Shown here piece after piece: positions 23,501 through 29,956 of a stretch of 64,000 nt of DNA; position 1 is the stretch's first letter; the number at the start of each line of letters is the position of its first letter. The stretch is from contig NC_067198.1 of assembly GCF_000699445.3 (NCBI RefSeq), forward strand, positions 42,339,691 through 42,403,690, read 5' to 3'. The notes beneath the pieces were generated by a model. The model did no database searches and was not told where the DNA came from. It saw only the letters and a list, made by a program, of their open reading frames with translations. The position numbers and the translations under genes are program-made. Origin of the DNA: Schistosoma haematobium. Taxonomy: Eukaryota > Platyhelminthes > Trematoda > Strigeidida > Schistosomatidae.

Positions 23501-25114
23501 TTACAGCGAAAAGATAAAGAATATTTAGAAAACTTTACTGTGATGGCCGAGTGAATATATTTATAGATCATCCACATAAATCCATACTGTTAGCATGAAC
23601 CAGATGAAGCTAGGTAAAATAATTCATTTAGCTATAAAGGTTTGTCTATACCGTATGGCCTTGAAACAGTACTCAATCGGTCTGGAATCATGCGGCTTAT
23701 CAGAATGTCAGTAATTCTGGTTTGTGGCTCAATTACATAGACTACTTGCACAACGGGTTTTGACAGAATGCTTGGACTAAACATACAATACGTGAATTTC
23801 GCCTTGCATATATTTGTATTTTATATCCTTACACGTTTTGTCCCCGACAAGAACCAGACACAGGTTACAGTGCGATTCTCATGGACATTTCCATCCTACT
23901 CGGGAGTTTGGCATATAAGTTACACCGTTTTAAGTTCATTTGATAAAAATTAAATTAATGTGCTTTCCCAAAATTCCTTATTTTTGTTCGGATTTTGTTT
24001 TTCTGTGAAACTTTAAGTTATCAAAAGCTTGCTTTATCTAGAAATTTTTATGTCGTTTCATTATAAGACCCACCACCCTTAAAATAACCAACCCAATGGG
24101 TTGGAAAACCCGGATTTCAACTCAATGGTGCACATTGGGTTCATGTTCGTGAAGGAACAAACGGCGTATGAACCTATGATTGGTCACCAGGTACCATGGA
24201 ACCGCATCAACTAACGTTGCCCCATTGCCTTGCAGATTAGACTTTTTGGTCAAATTCTCTGGGACTTGCCCTCTAAGAAAACTAGCTGCTTCAGTTTTGG
24301 CACCCGGGAAGTATCCTAACCCACGTATGAATTCAGTGAATTGCGTTGCGCATACATATTTTGATGACCTTTACATTATTGTTTATGTGTTTAAATAAAT
24401 AAAGTGACTGATTTTTACATTCATGACTTTAACATTTAATCAAGTGTATCGATTTGTGAACAGTTTAGTTTCGATTTTTGGTAATTCTTATTCAACCTTG
24501 ATCGTTAGTACATGTTTGGAATATTACAATTTATTTGTTATTCATACTTTGGTTTCTGTCAATAATGGTCGCCCAAAATCGTGGATTTATTGAGTCAGAC
24601 ATTAACGCCGTTGGATGTAGACTCATTGATTTAGAGATTACGCGACCATACGCGAGACCGAAGGTCCTGGGTTTGATTACCGCGTGTGAAATAGTAGATG
24701 TACTTTATTGAAGAGTACTATACAGTTGTTTCGTTAGTTCTAGGTTTTCAGTCCTGGTCACACTTAGATCAGTTCATAATTTCAATGAAATCCAACCAGC
24801 TCTACAATCTTATACTAAAAATAACCGATGTCTTGAAGGTTCGTATTAAGTAAGTAAAACTCTCTATTATATTTCATGTATCTAAAGTGATGTTGACACA
24901 CTTTAATCCAGTGTATTTTTAATACTTACTTGATAAGTAATTACGAATGATGACACCCATTTTCTTTTTCCATATATAGCATCATTGTAGAAATTGTGGC
25001 GGTATATTTTGCCAAAACTGTTCTTCTAATCGGGCTTCTACAACGTTTAGTAAAGATCCAGTTCGTGTGTGCCAAATGTGTTATGAAGAGTTAACTAGTA
25101 ATGCTATCAATTAA
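5747..25114 (+). CDS. EEA1-like FYVE-domain coiled-coil protein, C-terminal nine exons
   Basis: Likely an early endosome tether: FYVE fingers bind phosphatidylinositol 3-phosphate, and EEA1-type coiled coils hold membranes together before fusion. Coding exons are 5747-5824, 5889-5966, 8559-8669, 11290-11574, 15835-16006, 18681-18726, 19972-20092, 20732-20830 and 24980-25114. All have AG/GT borders, and the phases join without error to TAA. They give 374 residues: about 300 residues of Lys/Glu/Leu-rich heptad sequence, then a FYVE domain with the WxxD motif (WTKD), RRHHCR, RVC and four Cys pairs (CFGC, CRNC, CQNC, CQMC). The linker [10 protein letters not shown] and an FYVE at the extreme C-terminus favour EEA1 over RUFY proteins; that choice is inference. 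The N-terminus is missing. The introns are unusually rich in retroelements. Confidence 0.88.
5889..5966 (+). CDS. FYVE gene exon with two possible donors
   Basis: The acceptor is attatag after a pyrimidine tract. Two in-frame donors exist: gtaagc at 5910 would make a 21-nt exon (EEIMKTN), and gtaaga at 5967 would make a 78-nt exon. Both end in phase 0, so the downstream frame is unchanged. The downstream donor is closer to consensus. Confidence 0.6.
6005..6525 (-). mobile_element. SINE2 copy (LINE-tailed SINE)
   Basis: Minus-strand copy of a roughly 0.5-kb SINE. Its tail (TTTATTTGAACATAAA.. on the + strand) is at 6005, its body contains 'gatgcagtcccatggtagcc', and its 5' part is near 6500. 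Other copies are at 14430, 24065, 28305 and 41745. Short ORFs here are not genes. Confidence 0.7.
6702..6840. repeat. Near-perfect inverted repeat, arms about 34 bp
   Basis: The left arm (about 6702-6735, 'tcccaatgagtagaaaat') and the right arm (about 6805-6840, its reverse complement) flank about 70 nt. The same arm with its downstream block recurs singly at about 10478-10560. It could be a small foldback element or part of a larger one. Confidence 0.6.
7059..7535 (+). mobile_element. Solo LTR-like repeat, family L1
   Basis: About 470 bp, starting TGTAGTGGCTAGTCC and containing 'cgagcccacataactta', 'gtcacttattcgctt' and 'ctataaatattga'. It ends just before 'tggagtcagatcc', a possible primer-binding site. 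Related copies on the same strand are at 16860-17330 and 36048-36490. Confidence 0.6.
7560..7960 (+). mobile_element. Hammerhead-SINE type B, decayed
   Basis: The block order matches other type B copies: 'tggtgactagc', 'tagtgtgatt..gaagtt', a tRNA-like A box region at 7770-7800, the hammerhead region, then 'ggtctaacttagatcggttcatgat'. The ribozyme core (CTAAAGA) and its GAAA box are both lost. Confidence 0.65.
7961..8516. other. Intron DNA, nothing recognised
   Basis: AT-rich intron sequence of the FYVE gene with no repeat family or ORF I can support. Confidence 0.4.
8517..8545. repeat. (TTA)n microsatellite
   Basis: About nine TTA/ATT units, ending about 14 nt before the acceptor of the next exon. 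Confidence 0.9.
8559..8669 (+). CDS. FYVE gene exon
   Basis: 111 nt, 37 residues ([10 protein letters not shown]... to ..SENNSLK), phase 0 at both ends, acceptor tcccttag and donor gtaaga. It has a heptad-like second half. Confidence 0.85.
8725..8870 (-). mobile_element. Hammerhead-SINE type B fragment
   Basis: Minus-strand 3' part: 'catgagtcaattgaagct', 'accatggaaaacctggaagcactgg', hammerhead, then B-box-like 'gggattcgaaccc'. Helix II is a perfect GTCCC/GGGAC and GAAAC is kept, but the first core base is A instead of C. Confidence 0.8.
9130..9545 (+). mobile_element. Solo LTR-like repeat, family L2
   Basis: Matches 58860-59265 on the same strand over about 400 bp ('cgaacagttataatttgtat', 'gtgaccgcctatgtac', 'tgcttgtaactttg', 'ccaataaactatagt', 'cttctga'). 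An AATAAA-like signal near the end fits an LTR. Confidence 0.55.
9546..9990. other. Intron DNA, nothing recognised
   Basis: No domain, RNA gene or repeat partner identified. The short ORF here has no coding features beyond being open. Confidence 0.4.
9991..10450 (+). mobile_element. Hammerhead-SINE type B, nearly full length
   Basis: tRNA-derived SINE with an A-box-like 'cagctcagtggtctagaggtt' (10232-10252), B-box-like 'gagttcgagtctgg', then a hammerhead region (CTGAGAA, so G8 is A; GAAAC kept), then 'ggtctagcatcaattgactcatgatctcaacc' and a 'tccacaaaaacccttctgata' end. It starts with a short inverted piece of its own 3' part at 9991-10050. Confidence 0.8.
10460..10560 (+). repeat. Repeat block shared with 6702-6790
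   Basis: 'taatgagtagaaaaattgta' and 'tttctgacgtttcg..taggtcacttc..agagtaaataa' match the left arm and spacer of the inverted repeat at 6702-6840. Confidence 0.55.
10832..11184 (+). mobile_element. LTR-like repeat abutting a tRNA-Ser-derived segment
   Basis: Starts TGTGACGACGG and ends near 'gatataaca' (11182), so it has TG..CA-type ends. A diverged, inverted copy is at 5113-5500. It is followed after two bases by TGG, the usual start of a primer-binding site. Confidence 0.6.
11185..11235 (-). other. 3' half of a serine-type tRNA including CCA, or extended primer-binding site
   Basis: Read on the minus strand this is a class II tRNA 3' half: end of the anticodon arm, a variable arm (TTGGGGTTTCCCCG), a T arm with GGTTCGAATCCC, the acceptor strand CCCCATC, discriminator G, and CCA. 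Read on the plus strand it begins TGGCGATGGGG right after an LTR end, which is where a primer-binding site complementary to a tRNA 3' end belongs. No 5' half is present, so it is not a functional tRNA gene. Confidence 0.7.
11290..11574 (+). CDS. FYVE gene exon, main coiled coil
   Basis: 285 nt, 95 residues, phase 0 at both ends, acceptor tttatag and donor gtaagt. Almost entirely polar heptad sequence ([17 protein letters not shown] and similar), a strong coiled-coil pattern. It starts only 54 bases after the tRNA-like segment. Confidence 0.9.
11690..12115 (+). mobile_element. Hammerhead-SINE type B, full-length-like
   Basis: Contains all blocks in order, including 'atggaggatggtcgcgaaat', 'aggttagacattaacaccgttgg', the A-box-like 'actcagtggtttagaggtt', 'gtccagtgctcccagg' and the end 'taatctccacaacc'. 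The core is GTGGGGA instead of CTGANGA, so the ribozyme is inactive by inspection. Confidence 0.75.
12116..13494. other. Intron DNA, nothing recognised
   Basis: About 1.4 kb of AT-rich intron sequence between two FYVE-gene exons. No ORF over 60 codons with a domain and no repeat partner noticed. Confidence 0.4.
13495..14225 (+). mobile_element. SR2-like LINE, 5'-truncated 3' end
   Basis: Encodes the end of the RTE-type pol: '[11 protein letters not shown]', '[12 protein letters not shown]', 'LYGAETxRTTT', '[15 protein letters not shown]', '[10 protein letters not shown]', '[10 protein letters not shown]'. It ends with the family 3' end 'ttcacgaggagtaacaggcg'. It has a TGA replacing Trp after GAET and a missing (GTAA)n tail. 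The near-complete copy at 51166-54369 is the reference. Confidence 0.85.
14430..14725 (-). mobile_element. SINE2 copy, partial
   Basis: Shares 'acataaacattggtacaagg', 'gatgcagtccaatggtagcc', 'gaccaacaataggttcat' and 'atttgttccct' with the other SINE2 copies. The 5' part is missing. Confidence 0.7.
14726..15338. other. Intron DNA, nothing recognised
   Basis: AT-rich; short ORFs without domains or repeat partners. Confidence 0.4.
15340..15780 (-). mobile_element. SR2-like LINE 3' fragment, diverged
   Basis: Minus-strand pol C-terminus of the SR2 family ('cagctccgtacagtagaact', 'tatctctgc'-type blocks, 'ttgaatatcttgcgtaaaca', 'ggttgttctatgccacag'). More diverged than the other SR2 copies. It ends just upstream of the exon at 15835. 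Confidence 0.7.
15835..16006 (+). CDS. FYVE gene exon
   Basis: 172 nt, acceptor ccattacag, donor gtaatc. It encodes [18 protein letters not shown]... to ..SIRSESQ and ends in phase 1. The last base A joins CC of the next exon to give Thr. Coiled coil. Confidence 0.85.
16007..16859. other. Intron DNA, only a weak tRNA-like trace
   Basis: A minus-strand tRNA-like trace near 16710-16790 ('aggattcggacctctgacc') is too weak to call. Nothing else seen. Confidence 0.3.
16860..17330 (+). mobile_element. Solo LTR-like repeat, family L1
   Basis: Second copy of the 7059-7535 family: 'gtggctggtactatgtcgagcccacata', 'ccttgtcacttattctctt', 'gatttgagccgacgatt', ending at 'tggagtcagat'. Confidence 0.6.
17331..17686. 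other. Intron DNA, nothing recognised
   Basis: AT-rich sequence between two solo LTR-like repeats. Confidence 0.35.
17687..18150 (-). mobile_element. Solo LTR, family L3 (TGTTAT..CACA)
   Basis: Minus-strand copy that starts TGTTATGTCTCGACAAG at 18150, has TATA 'ggtatataaac' and ends 'cggcggtcaca' at 17687. Copies are at 45308-45914 (+) and 61630-62007 (-). No internal coding region is attached. Confidence 0.7.
18151..18680. other. Intron DNA, nothing recognised
   Basis: AT-rich; ends with the pyrimidine tract of the next acceptor. Confidence 0.35.
18681..18726 (+). CDS. FYVE gene small exon
   Basis: 46 nt, acceptor taatttatag, donor gtaggt. It encodes (T)[15 protein letters not shown], enters in phase 1 and leaves in phase 2. 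Both neighbours fit these phases exactly, which supports such a small exon. Confidence 0.8.
18775..19035 (+). mobile_element. SMalpha-like hammerhead SINE (type A)
   Basis: tRNA-derived 5' part with A box 'tagctgagtgg' (about 18798) and an intact B box 'gggttcgagtccc' (about 18831-18843), then the hammerhead, then 'ttgcttacaaatagcttgtgaatt'. This layout is that of the SMalpha family known from Schistosoma. Confidence 0.85.
18866..18922 (+). ncRNA. SMalpha-type hammerhead ribozyme, one core base changed
   Basis: Helix I ATCCAG (18873-18878) pairs with CTGGAT (18912-18917). The core is CCGACGA (18879-18885), where CTGANGA is expected, so U4 is C. Helix II is GTCCC-AAAT-GGGAC, then GAAAC, and the cleavage triplet GTC ends at 18911. 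Fold and site are kept; activity is doubtful because of the C. Confidence 0.8.
19036..19971. other. Intron DNA, nothing recognised
   Basis: AT-rich intron; one 85-codon ORF has no recognisable feature. Confidence 0.35.
19972..20092 (+). CDS. FYVE gene exon
   Basis: 121 nt, acceptor attatttacag, donor gtaata. It enters in phase 2 and leaves in phase 0. It encodes [20 protein letters not shown].. ending in NQILQ, the last coiled coil before the FYVE linker. Confidence 0.9.
20097..20690 (-). mobile_element. Tandem pair of type B hammerhead SINEs
   Basis: Two units on the minus strand: an upstream full-length-like unit (about 20690 to 20311) runs directly into a second tRNA-like plus hammerhead unit (about 20310 to 20105). 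Each has its own hammerhead core. The outer ends carry the usual 'ctcatgatctcaac' and 'atagttgagatcat' ends. Confidence 0.8.
20311..20345 (-). ncRNA. Hammerhead core in SINE dimer
   Basis: On the minus strand: CTGAGGA (20330-20336), helix II GTCT/GGAC with one G-U pair, then GAAAC. Helix I lacks its 3' strand because the next SINE unit begins there, so this copy could cleave only by a different pairing. Confidence 0.65.
20732..20830 (+). CDS. FYVE gene exon, first half of the FYVE finger
   Basis: 99 nt, phase 0 at both ends, acceptor aacttcactag, donor gtatga. It encodes [20 protein letters not shown].. with WxxD (WTKD), Cys pair CFGC and the first two residues (RR) of the RRHHCR motif. Confidence 0.93.
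21000..21115 (-). mobile_element. Hammerhead-SINE type C fragment, decayed
   Basis: Minus strand: 'gattacagatatgccttgctgacaagta..gtaagaaact' aligns to the type C ribozyme at 60889-60948. Core CTGACAA has A for G8, and helix II no longer pairs. Confidence 0.6.
21135..21680 (+). mobile_element. SR2-like LINE, 5'-truncated 3' end
   Basis: pol C-terminal blocks ('gttctactgtacggagctgaaac', 'aagatactcaatgtccgttg', 'gaagaggaaattagaaaaag', 'gttggatggagaatgctgg') and the family end 'gagggataagaagcgtaagtaag'. Frameshifts and stops throughout. Confidence 0.8.
21885..22040 (+). repeat. Possible tRNA-derived SINE fragment
   Basis: 'agtgacttagaggctaaatc' resembles a tRNA D arm / A box and 'gaagtttgagttttgctcc' a degenerate B box. 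A similar arrangement is at 37520-37610. Weak call. Confidence 0.35.
22041..22624. other. Intron DNA, nothing recognised
   Basis: AT-rich, inside the 4.1-kb intron that splits the FYVE domain. Confidence 0.35.
22625..23165 (+). mobile_element. LINE 3' end with (CTGA)n tail
   Basis: Pol C-terminus of an APE-type LINE, out of frame: 'RWLGHVLRI', 'WHQRLKSLT', '[14 protein letters not shown]'-like pieces read in different frames. It then has a conserved 3' UTR ending 'ggcaacttggaccgatgcatatatgtgcctggtcctaggtcgtag' and a CTGA repeat tail (about 23148-23160). Same 3' end at 63440-63830 (-), 45560-45655 (+) and 25686-25735 (-). Confidence 0.7.
23166..24064. other. Intron DNA, nothing recognised
   Basis: AT-rich; short ORFs only. 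Confidence 0.35.
24065..24405 (+). mobile_element. SINE2 copy, 5'-truncated
   Basis: Plus-strand 3' two thirds of SINE2: 'gaacctatgattggtcaccaggtaccatgg', 'actaacgttgcccca', 'tttggcacccgggaagtat' and the tail 'tgtttaaataaataaa'. Confidence 0.7.
24570..24830 (+). mobile_element. Hammerhead-SINE type B, decayed
   Basis: Blocks 'gtcagacattaacgccgttgg', an A-box-like 'gactcattgatttagagatt', 'gaaggtcctgggtttgatt' and 'cacacttagatcagttcataattt'. The ribozyme region is unrecognisable. It lies 150 bp before the last FYVE exon. Confidence 0.65.
24980..25114 (+). CDS. FYVE gene last exon, second half of the FYVE finger
   Basis: 135 nt including TAA, phase 0. It begins [16 protein letters not shown], continues with [11 protein letters not shown] and ends ..[10 protein letters not shown]. 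It supplies the HHCR part of the PI3P-binding motif, the RVC motif and the last six zinc ligands. The protein stops 12 residues after the last Cys, typical of EEA1-type C-termini. Confidence 0.95.
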   Translation, partial: HHCRNCGGIFCQNCSSNRASTTFSKDPVRVCQMCYEELTSNAIN

Positions 25115-25685
25115 TCAGTCATGGATATTGACTATCTAAGAAGCTAAATGAGTAAATTATTTGTATATATATATATAAGTGATTTTTTCCTAATAAGCTT
25201 ACTATTCCTTCTATATATAAATGGCTTTGTGTGCATTTTGCCGTTACGTTCTATGTTATTAAAACGCACTTTTGATTTTCGTGTCATTTACATTTTTTTG
25301 CATTACGAATACTATTACTCATTTCTGTTTATTTTACAAATCTCGTGGCTGACTTTATGTATACTTTCACACTTAATCAACCAAATATTTCTCTCATTGT
25401 AGTCTGTGTTTTCGATATATTGAAAATGGTTCGTGATTTCTAGTAATTCGTTTGTCGTTATTTGTATTCATCGTATTCGCTGGTCTCCACTCTTCCTGTT
25501 AAGGGAGGATGAAATGTGGGTCTTATTCGGGCTGTAAATGTGTCAAGATAATAACTGGGAAGAGTTAGATGGTTTAGCTAACTATCAAGAGAATGAAGAC
25601 CGTGTGGTAGTTTTGAGCTTTTTTGGGTCTTCTCTTGATGAGTAAATGAAATGCCTTAATAAAGTAGTACTTAGTCATATGTAAC
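25115..25685 (+). other. Likely 3' UTR of the FYVE gene
   Basis: No ORF of note. An AATAAA at 25658-25663 is the first plausible polyadenylation signal I noticed, which would give a UTR of about 550 nt. Confidence 0.4.
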
Positions 25686-26985
25686 TTGGAACCTGGCATA
25701 TATGTGCATCGGCCTATGTTGCCACATCACAACGCGAGTATATATATATATATATCAGCGTCTTCACCAAACAGGACTATGTCATCTGCGTATTCTAAGT
25801 CTATAAGTGAACCTCCTGGTAGGAGATTAATTCCTGAAAATATAGTTGACGTGAACGTTATTTCCAGCAGTAGATCTATGATGAAGTTGAACAAAAATGA
25901 AGATGGTGGACAGCCTTGATGGACGCCACTTAAGGTTGCAAAAGCAGATGACAGTTTGCCATAAGCTCTGACTCGACTGGTAGTGTTCGGGTAAAGAGCC
26001 TTCACAAGGTTTATGTACTTCTGAGGTACGCCTTTCAATGACAGGCACTGCCAAAGAACCTGTCGATCTACAGAGTCGAATGCTGCTTTAAAGTCAAGAA
26101 AGATCACCATTATCGGACGCCGATAAGTATGCCTGTGTTCTGTAACGTGACGACTGGTGAATATGTGGTCGATGCATTCACAACCAGGTCTGAACCCAGC
26201 TTGATTCTCTCCTGTTTGCAGTTCACTGGTCTTAGTTAGGTGTCTGATAATTATCGAGGCCAGTATTTTGGATGTTATGTTAGTCAAACTAATCCCTCTA
26301 TGGTTTTCATAGAATTATTTTGACCCTTTCTTATATATTGGGACGATAAATGATTGCAACCAATCAGATGGGATAACGTCTAACTCCCAGATCTTAGCTA
26401 AAATATTAGTCAACCTAATCGCTAAAATTGGACCACCATCCTTAAAGACCTCTGGAGCCAATCCATCTGGACCAGCTGCCCTTCCTCTTTTCAGATTAAC
26501 TATAACCTTTTGAACTTCAGCTGGAGTCGGGGGACCTACTCCAATGTTCCATTCAGGCTGTTTGGGAATGGAGGGCAATTGTAGAGCAGCTGAACTGTTC
26601 TCCAAAGTGTTCCGCCCACCGTTCTAAACGTCTGGACTGGGAGCAGTTGAGAGTGTCGTCTTTTTCCGAAATGGTCTCACTTACACGACTTATTAACTCC
26701 AGTTTCTTTTATTAGTCTGTGGAGCTATCTTGTGTTCCCTAAAGCCGCCGTCTTTTCCATCTCTTTTGCTTTCGTTGCCCACCACTGCTCACGGTCGTTT
26801 CTTAGACTTTTTCTTGACCTAGATCTGATTTGTTGTCGCTCTTCATCATGTTCGGAACCTGATGGGACGAGTTTGCGAGAATCCATCAGTGCAATAGACC
26901 TTGAAGAAATCTATTGGCTTTTTGTAACCCTGTGGTTTAAATCACTAATAGATGTCGCTCATGTTTCTCCCACGAAAAATACCTC
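25686..26985 (-). mobile_element. RTE-like LINE, RT joined directly to 3' tail
   Basis: Reading right to left: pre-RT region ('LRNDREQWWATKAKEMEKTAAL', 'RRLERWAEHF'), then RT with RGRAAGPDGLAPEVFKDGG, IPSDWLQSFIVPIYKKGSK (26605-26315), a stop or frame change, then ILASIIIRHL, NQAGFRPG, IDHIFTSR, FLDFKAAFDSVDR, GVHQGCP and the YADD catalytic box (26287-25757). After GEDAD the frame runs into (TA)n at 25738-25755 and then the family 3' tail 'ggccgatgcacatatatgcc' at about 25700-25720. The rest of pol is missing. Dead copy. Confidence 0.85.
25738..25755. repeat. (TA)n microsatellite at the LINE deletion junction
   Basis: About nine TA units exactly between the RT and the 3' tail of the minus-strand LINE. 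Confidence 0.85.
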
Positions 26986-26989
26986 AGTA

Positions 26990-28150
26990 ACGGTCAAATA
27001 TTCACTAATAATAAATACATTTGGTGAAAACTAGTTTCGTGGCTATGTACCAACTTACGTCGACTGGTAACTGAACTACAACTCAGAGTCCTCCTAAGGC
27101 TACTCTCGGTCCTAAGCCTAAATAAAGTAGGGTAAGGTATAGGACTAGCGGCGCCACCACGTAGAAAATAATAGTAATTATTATTATTCACAAACATCTT
27201 ATGGATACATAAGTGTTGTGAAGAAACCATTTCGGGTTTCGTCAAAAATACAATAATACGAGTTTCAATATTTTATATTTTCCATATTTGAAAAAGAGAA
27301 GATATAATAATGATAATGGGATATTAACAAATCAGGATACGTGTAATTGAGAAGAATATTGAATTGATTTTAAAGAATGAAATAGAGAAAATAAGGCAAT
27401 AGAAATAAGGGAGACATGAAATACCCAAATAGTTAGATAGGCGTGTTTATGAACACAGAACAAGAATAAATGACTATGTTTGTGTCTTCAAATTAGTAAC
27501 ACGAATAAAATAGAAAATAATCAAAGAAAAATAACATTACTGCAGTAAGATATGACGTTAGATTAAGTGTTTGTGTAGTCATAGTTTGGAGTGATGCTAT
27601 GAAAGTCTCAATTAAGTGCAAAGGACAACCAAATATCAATATGCGTAAGTCATAAATGCATAATGAAGATAAAGCGAGTCTGAGAAGTTAATTTAAGTGT
27701 GATATAAGTTGTCGTTTTAACTACAAACTTCGGAATCTTAATAATATTTATTTAGGTGGAAAAAAGAGAAAAAATAAATGAACACCTAGTGGAAGTGTTC
27801 AACCATGATAATAATAATTGTGTAGTCAATATCAACCTCTGAAGTAAACCAACAATTTAAAAAATAAAAATCCTTTAGTGCACTTGGATAAATATATGTA
27901 GATTTGTGTAATAGTATATAGAGTGAAACTGGATATCAGCATAAAAATTTGTGAAATAATAATTTAGAACGACGCTACGAAAGTCACAATTAATCTTTCT
28001 AGAAGGACGCTAGCTAGAAAAAATTATTTAAAACATTTAGAATCTGCCTTGAGAGTTTAAAGACCTTCATTTGTAAGCGTTGTGACGCCTTATAAGGAAG
28101 CTCAATATTTGTTGTAACTAACGAGACTGATAACTGTTCTGACAACATGA
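26990..28150. other. AT-rich DNA, nothing recognised
   Basis: Over 1 kb with low GC and no ORF, RNA gene or repeat partner I could identify. Confidence 0.4.
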
Positions 28151-28154
28151 GCAA

Positions 28155-28275
28155 CAATTAACAGAGGTACATGGAATGTGCGGACAATTTGGGAGACTTG
28201 TAGGACTACTTAAGTATCTGAGGAAAGGTGTGGACAAAACATTTGGGTTTTCGGGATAAGGAGAACATATTCGAC
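28155..28275 (+). mobile_element. LINE endonuclease 5' fragment
   Basis: Encodes 'NRGTWNVRTIWET', the first conserved block of an APE-type LINE endonuclease (compare IGIWNVRKMWKT in SR2 at about 54090). It breaks off before the SINE at 28305. Confidence 0.6.
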
Positions 28276-28304
28276 CCAATCATGACAGATGAAGTTAGCT
28301 TTTA

Positions 28305-28860
28305 GTGAGGTATCGGTGTTGTAGCTCAGTGGTAGAGCGCTCGCTCGAGATAGATCGGGAAGCCCCCAAATGCCTTGGTACAGACGAGGGTGGGGAGAGT
28401 CAGCTCCCTCTCGTGAAATGCTCCCACATGGCCACGCGTATACAGCTACTTCCAGGGAAGTCTACCCACTTCCTTATCGCACTGGGGGTGTTATTTACGA
28501 AACTGATAGGACAATGCCTGACACTTCAACCGGGTTAGTAGATATGGTGGCTCTACCTAGGAGTTGAAAATCTCTGATTCCAAACCAATGGTGGACATAG
28601 GTTTCATGGTTCTGAGAGACAAATGGCACCGGCTACCATGGGACTGCATCTCCTAACGTTGCTGCACTGTCTTTTGAATTAGTCTCTCAGATAATAGGCT
28701 CGGAGAGTGACTCCTCTAAGAAGACGAAAACTATCCGCTTCGGTTTGGGCACCCGAGCAGTATTATAGCCCATATACAAGTCAAGTGACATGTATGGTGC
28801 ACATGTATTCAGTGCCCCTTTGCTCCAATATTTATGTGATCAAATAAATAAATATTAGAG
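28305..28860 (+). mobile_element. SINE2, most complete copy, tRNA-like head and LINE-like tail
   Basis: Starts with 'ggtgttgtagctcagtggtagagcgctcgctc' type sequence (28315-28346), a tRNA D-arm/A-box match most like tRNA-Ala. No clear B box follows. The body is shared with the copies at 6005, 14430, 24065 and 41745. The tail 'ccaatatttatgtgatcaaataaataaata' type sequence (28830-28857) equals the 3' terminus of the LINE at 39880-43140. About 550 bp. Confidence 0.75.
28315..28346 (+). promoter_or_regulatory. tRNA-like A box (Pol III promoter element) of SINE2
   Basis: TAGCTCAGTGG at 28322-28332 matches the Pol III A box consensus and sits where a tRNA-derived SINE has its promoter. Only this copy keeps it. 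Confidence 0.6.
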
Positions 28861-29145
28861 AGGTGCTTTTGTGTCTTGATCATGAAGAAGATCCCACACA
28901 TATAAGTGGTTACTTTGATGCTCCCTGTAAAAACGCGAATCTTACGGGTTCAGGACCGTCAAAGTATTTTTTCAAAACAAAGAACGAAGGGGATAAAGTG
29001 TATTCCAGTGCTATACACTTGTCAGTGATCAGTTTTTTGAAGGCATAGAGTTAATCGTATAGGAGTGCTCACAAACAAACCTGACAATCTAGACTGAATG
29101 TCAGGGTCTATAACGACTGCCAAGGAAACTAAAGTGCCGATATTA

Positions 29146-29495
29146 TTGGTCCTGGAGCGGTAAATAAATCCCCAAAATTAATAGCTCTGTGAGTTTTCGA
29201 CATTGGATGCTTACCATATTAGTTTTAATGGACTCACCTGGCTGAAGGCACTCGGTCATGCATCCGCACCAGATCACGAGTAGGAACGCCGTGCTCAACA
29301 ACCTCTACAATCGCTAGCCAGATTAGATCAGGCGATCCTCGATATATTGATAACCTATCAAATACATTTTTGAACCTCCTCGCCTCTGTCTTTTGATTTC
29401 ACTTGATGGGTACGATTCATATTAAGAAGTTCTACTGGTTAAAGCGTCGCCAAACTCCGAATACCTGTGGCATCTTCAATCCTGTTTGGTCATGA
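29146..29495 (+). repeat. Unclassified repeat, partner of 60840-61435
   Basis: 'agcggtaaataaatccccaaaa', 'gttttcgacattggatgct', 'ggcactcggtcatgcatccgcaccagatca', 'gccgtgctcaacaac' and 'gggtacgattcatatta' match 60840-61435 in order. This copy lacks the hammerhead SINE found inside the other. Confidence 0.75.
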
Positions 29496-29861
29496 TAACA
29501 TTTAGCTTTATGTCTTCAGCATCTCCATATTATAGTCTCGTTCGTGGTTTGATTTTAGAATCGGTGTGAATGTATAACGAAAGTACGAATGACGCTTATT
29601 CTTATTACTGTTCGTAAGACAGGTGTTATTAATATTTTACAATGTTATTATAACAGTGAACCAGTTTGCTGCAATTTTTGAATAAACAGATTTCTCTTTG
29701 AGTGTTTGTTCACTAACTCTGGTTTAAAAGTTTGGGGTGGCCTATTACGTCGTACCTCATTCTCGATATCAAACTCCAATCACGACACAAATTATAAGTT
29801 TATCATGGACGACATGGACTGGGAAAAAGGAATGAAAGTGTTGAGGGATTAGCAAGTAAAA
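29496..29861. other. Nothing recognised
   Basis: AT-rich sequence between a repeat and the gypsy element. Confidence 0.35.
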
Positions 29862-29956
29862 TTATGATGATTAGGAATATTTGAATTGTAGTACAAACTA
29901 AGAATCCCAGAAATAAGGCAATTAGATCAAGAAGTACTAGGTAAGCACAAACGAAT
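29862..29956 (-). repeat. Short LTR-like direct repeat, 3' side
   Basis: About 95 bp nearly identical to 33340-33435, lying just after the integrase ORF. It would be the 3' LTR. Related sequence at 48110-48260 extends further, so the boundary is uncertain. Confidence 0.55.

Noticed and set aside
28305..28567. Two ORFs of 65-77 codons
   Set aside because: They lie in the head of a tRNA-derived SINE; the apparent protein is a shadow of SINE sequence.
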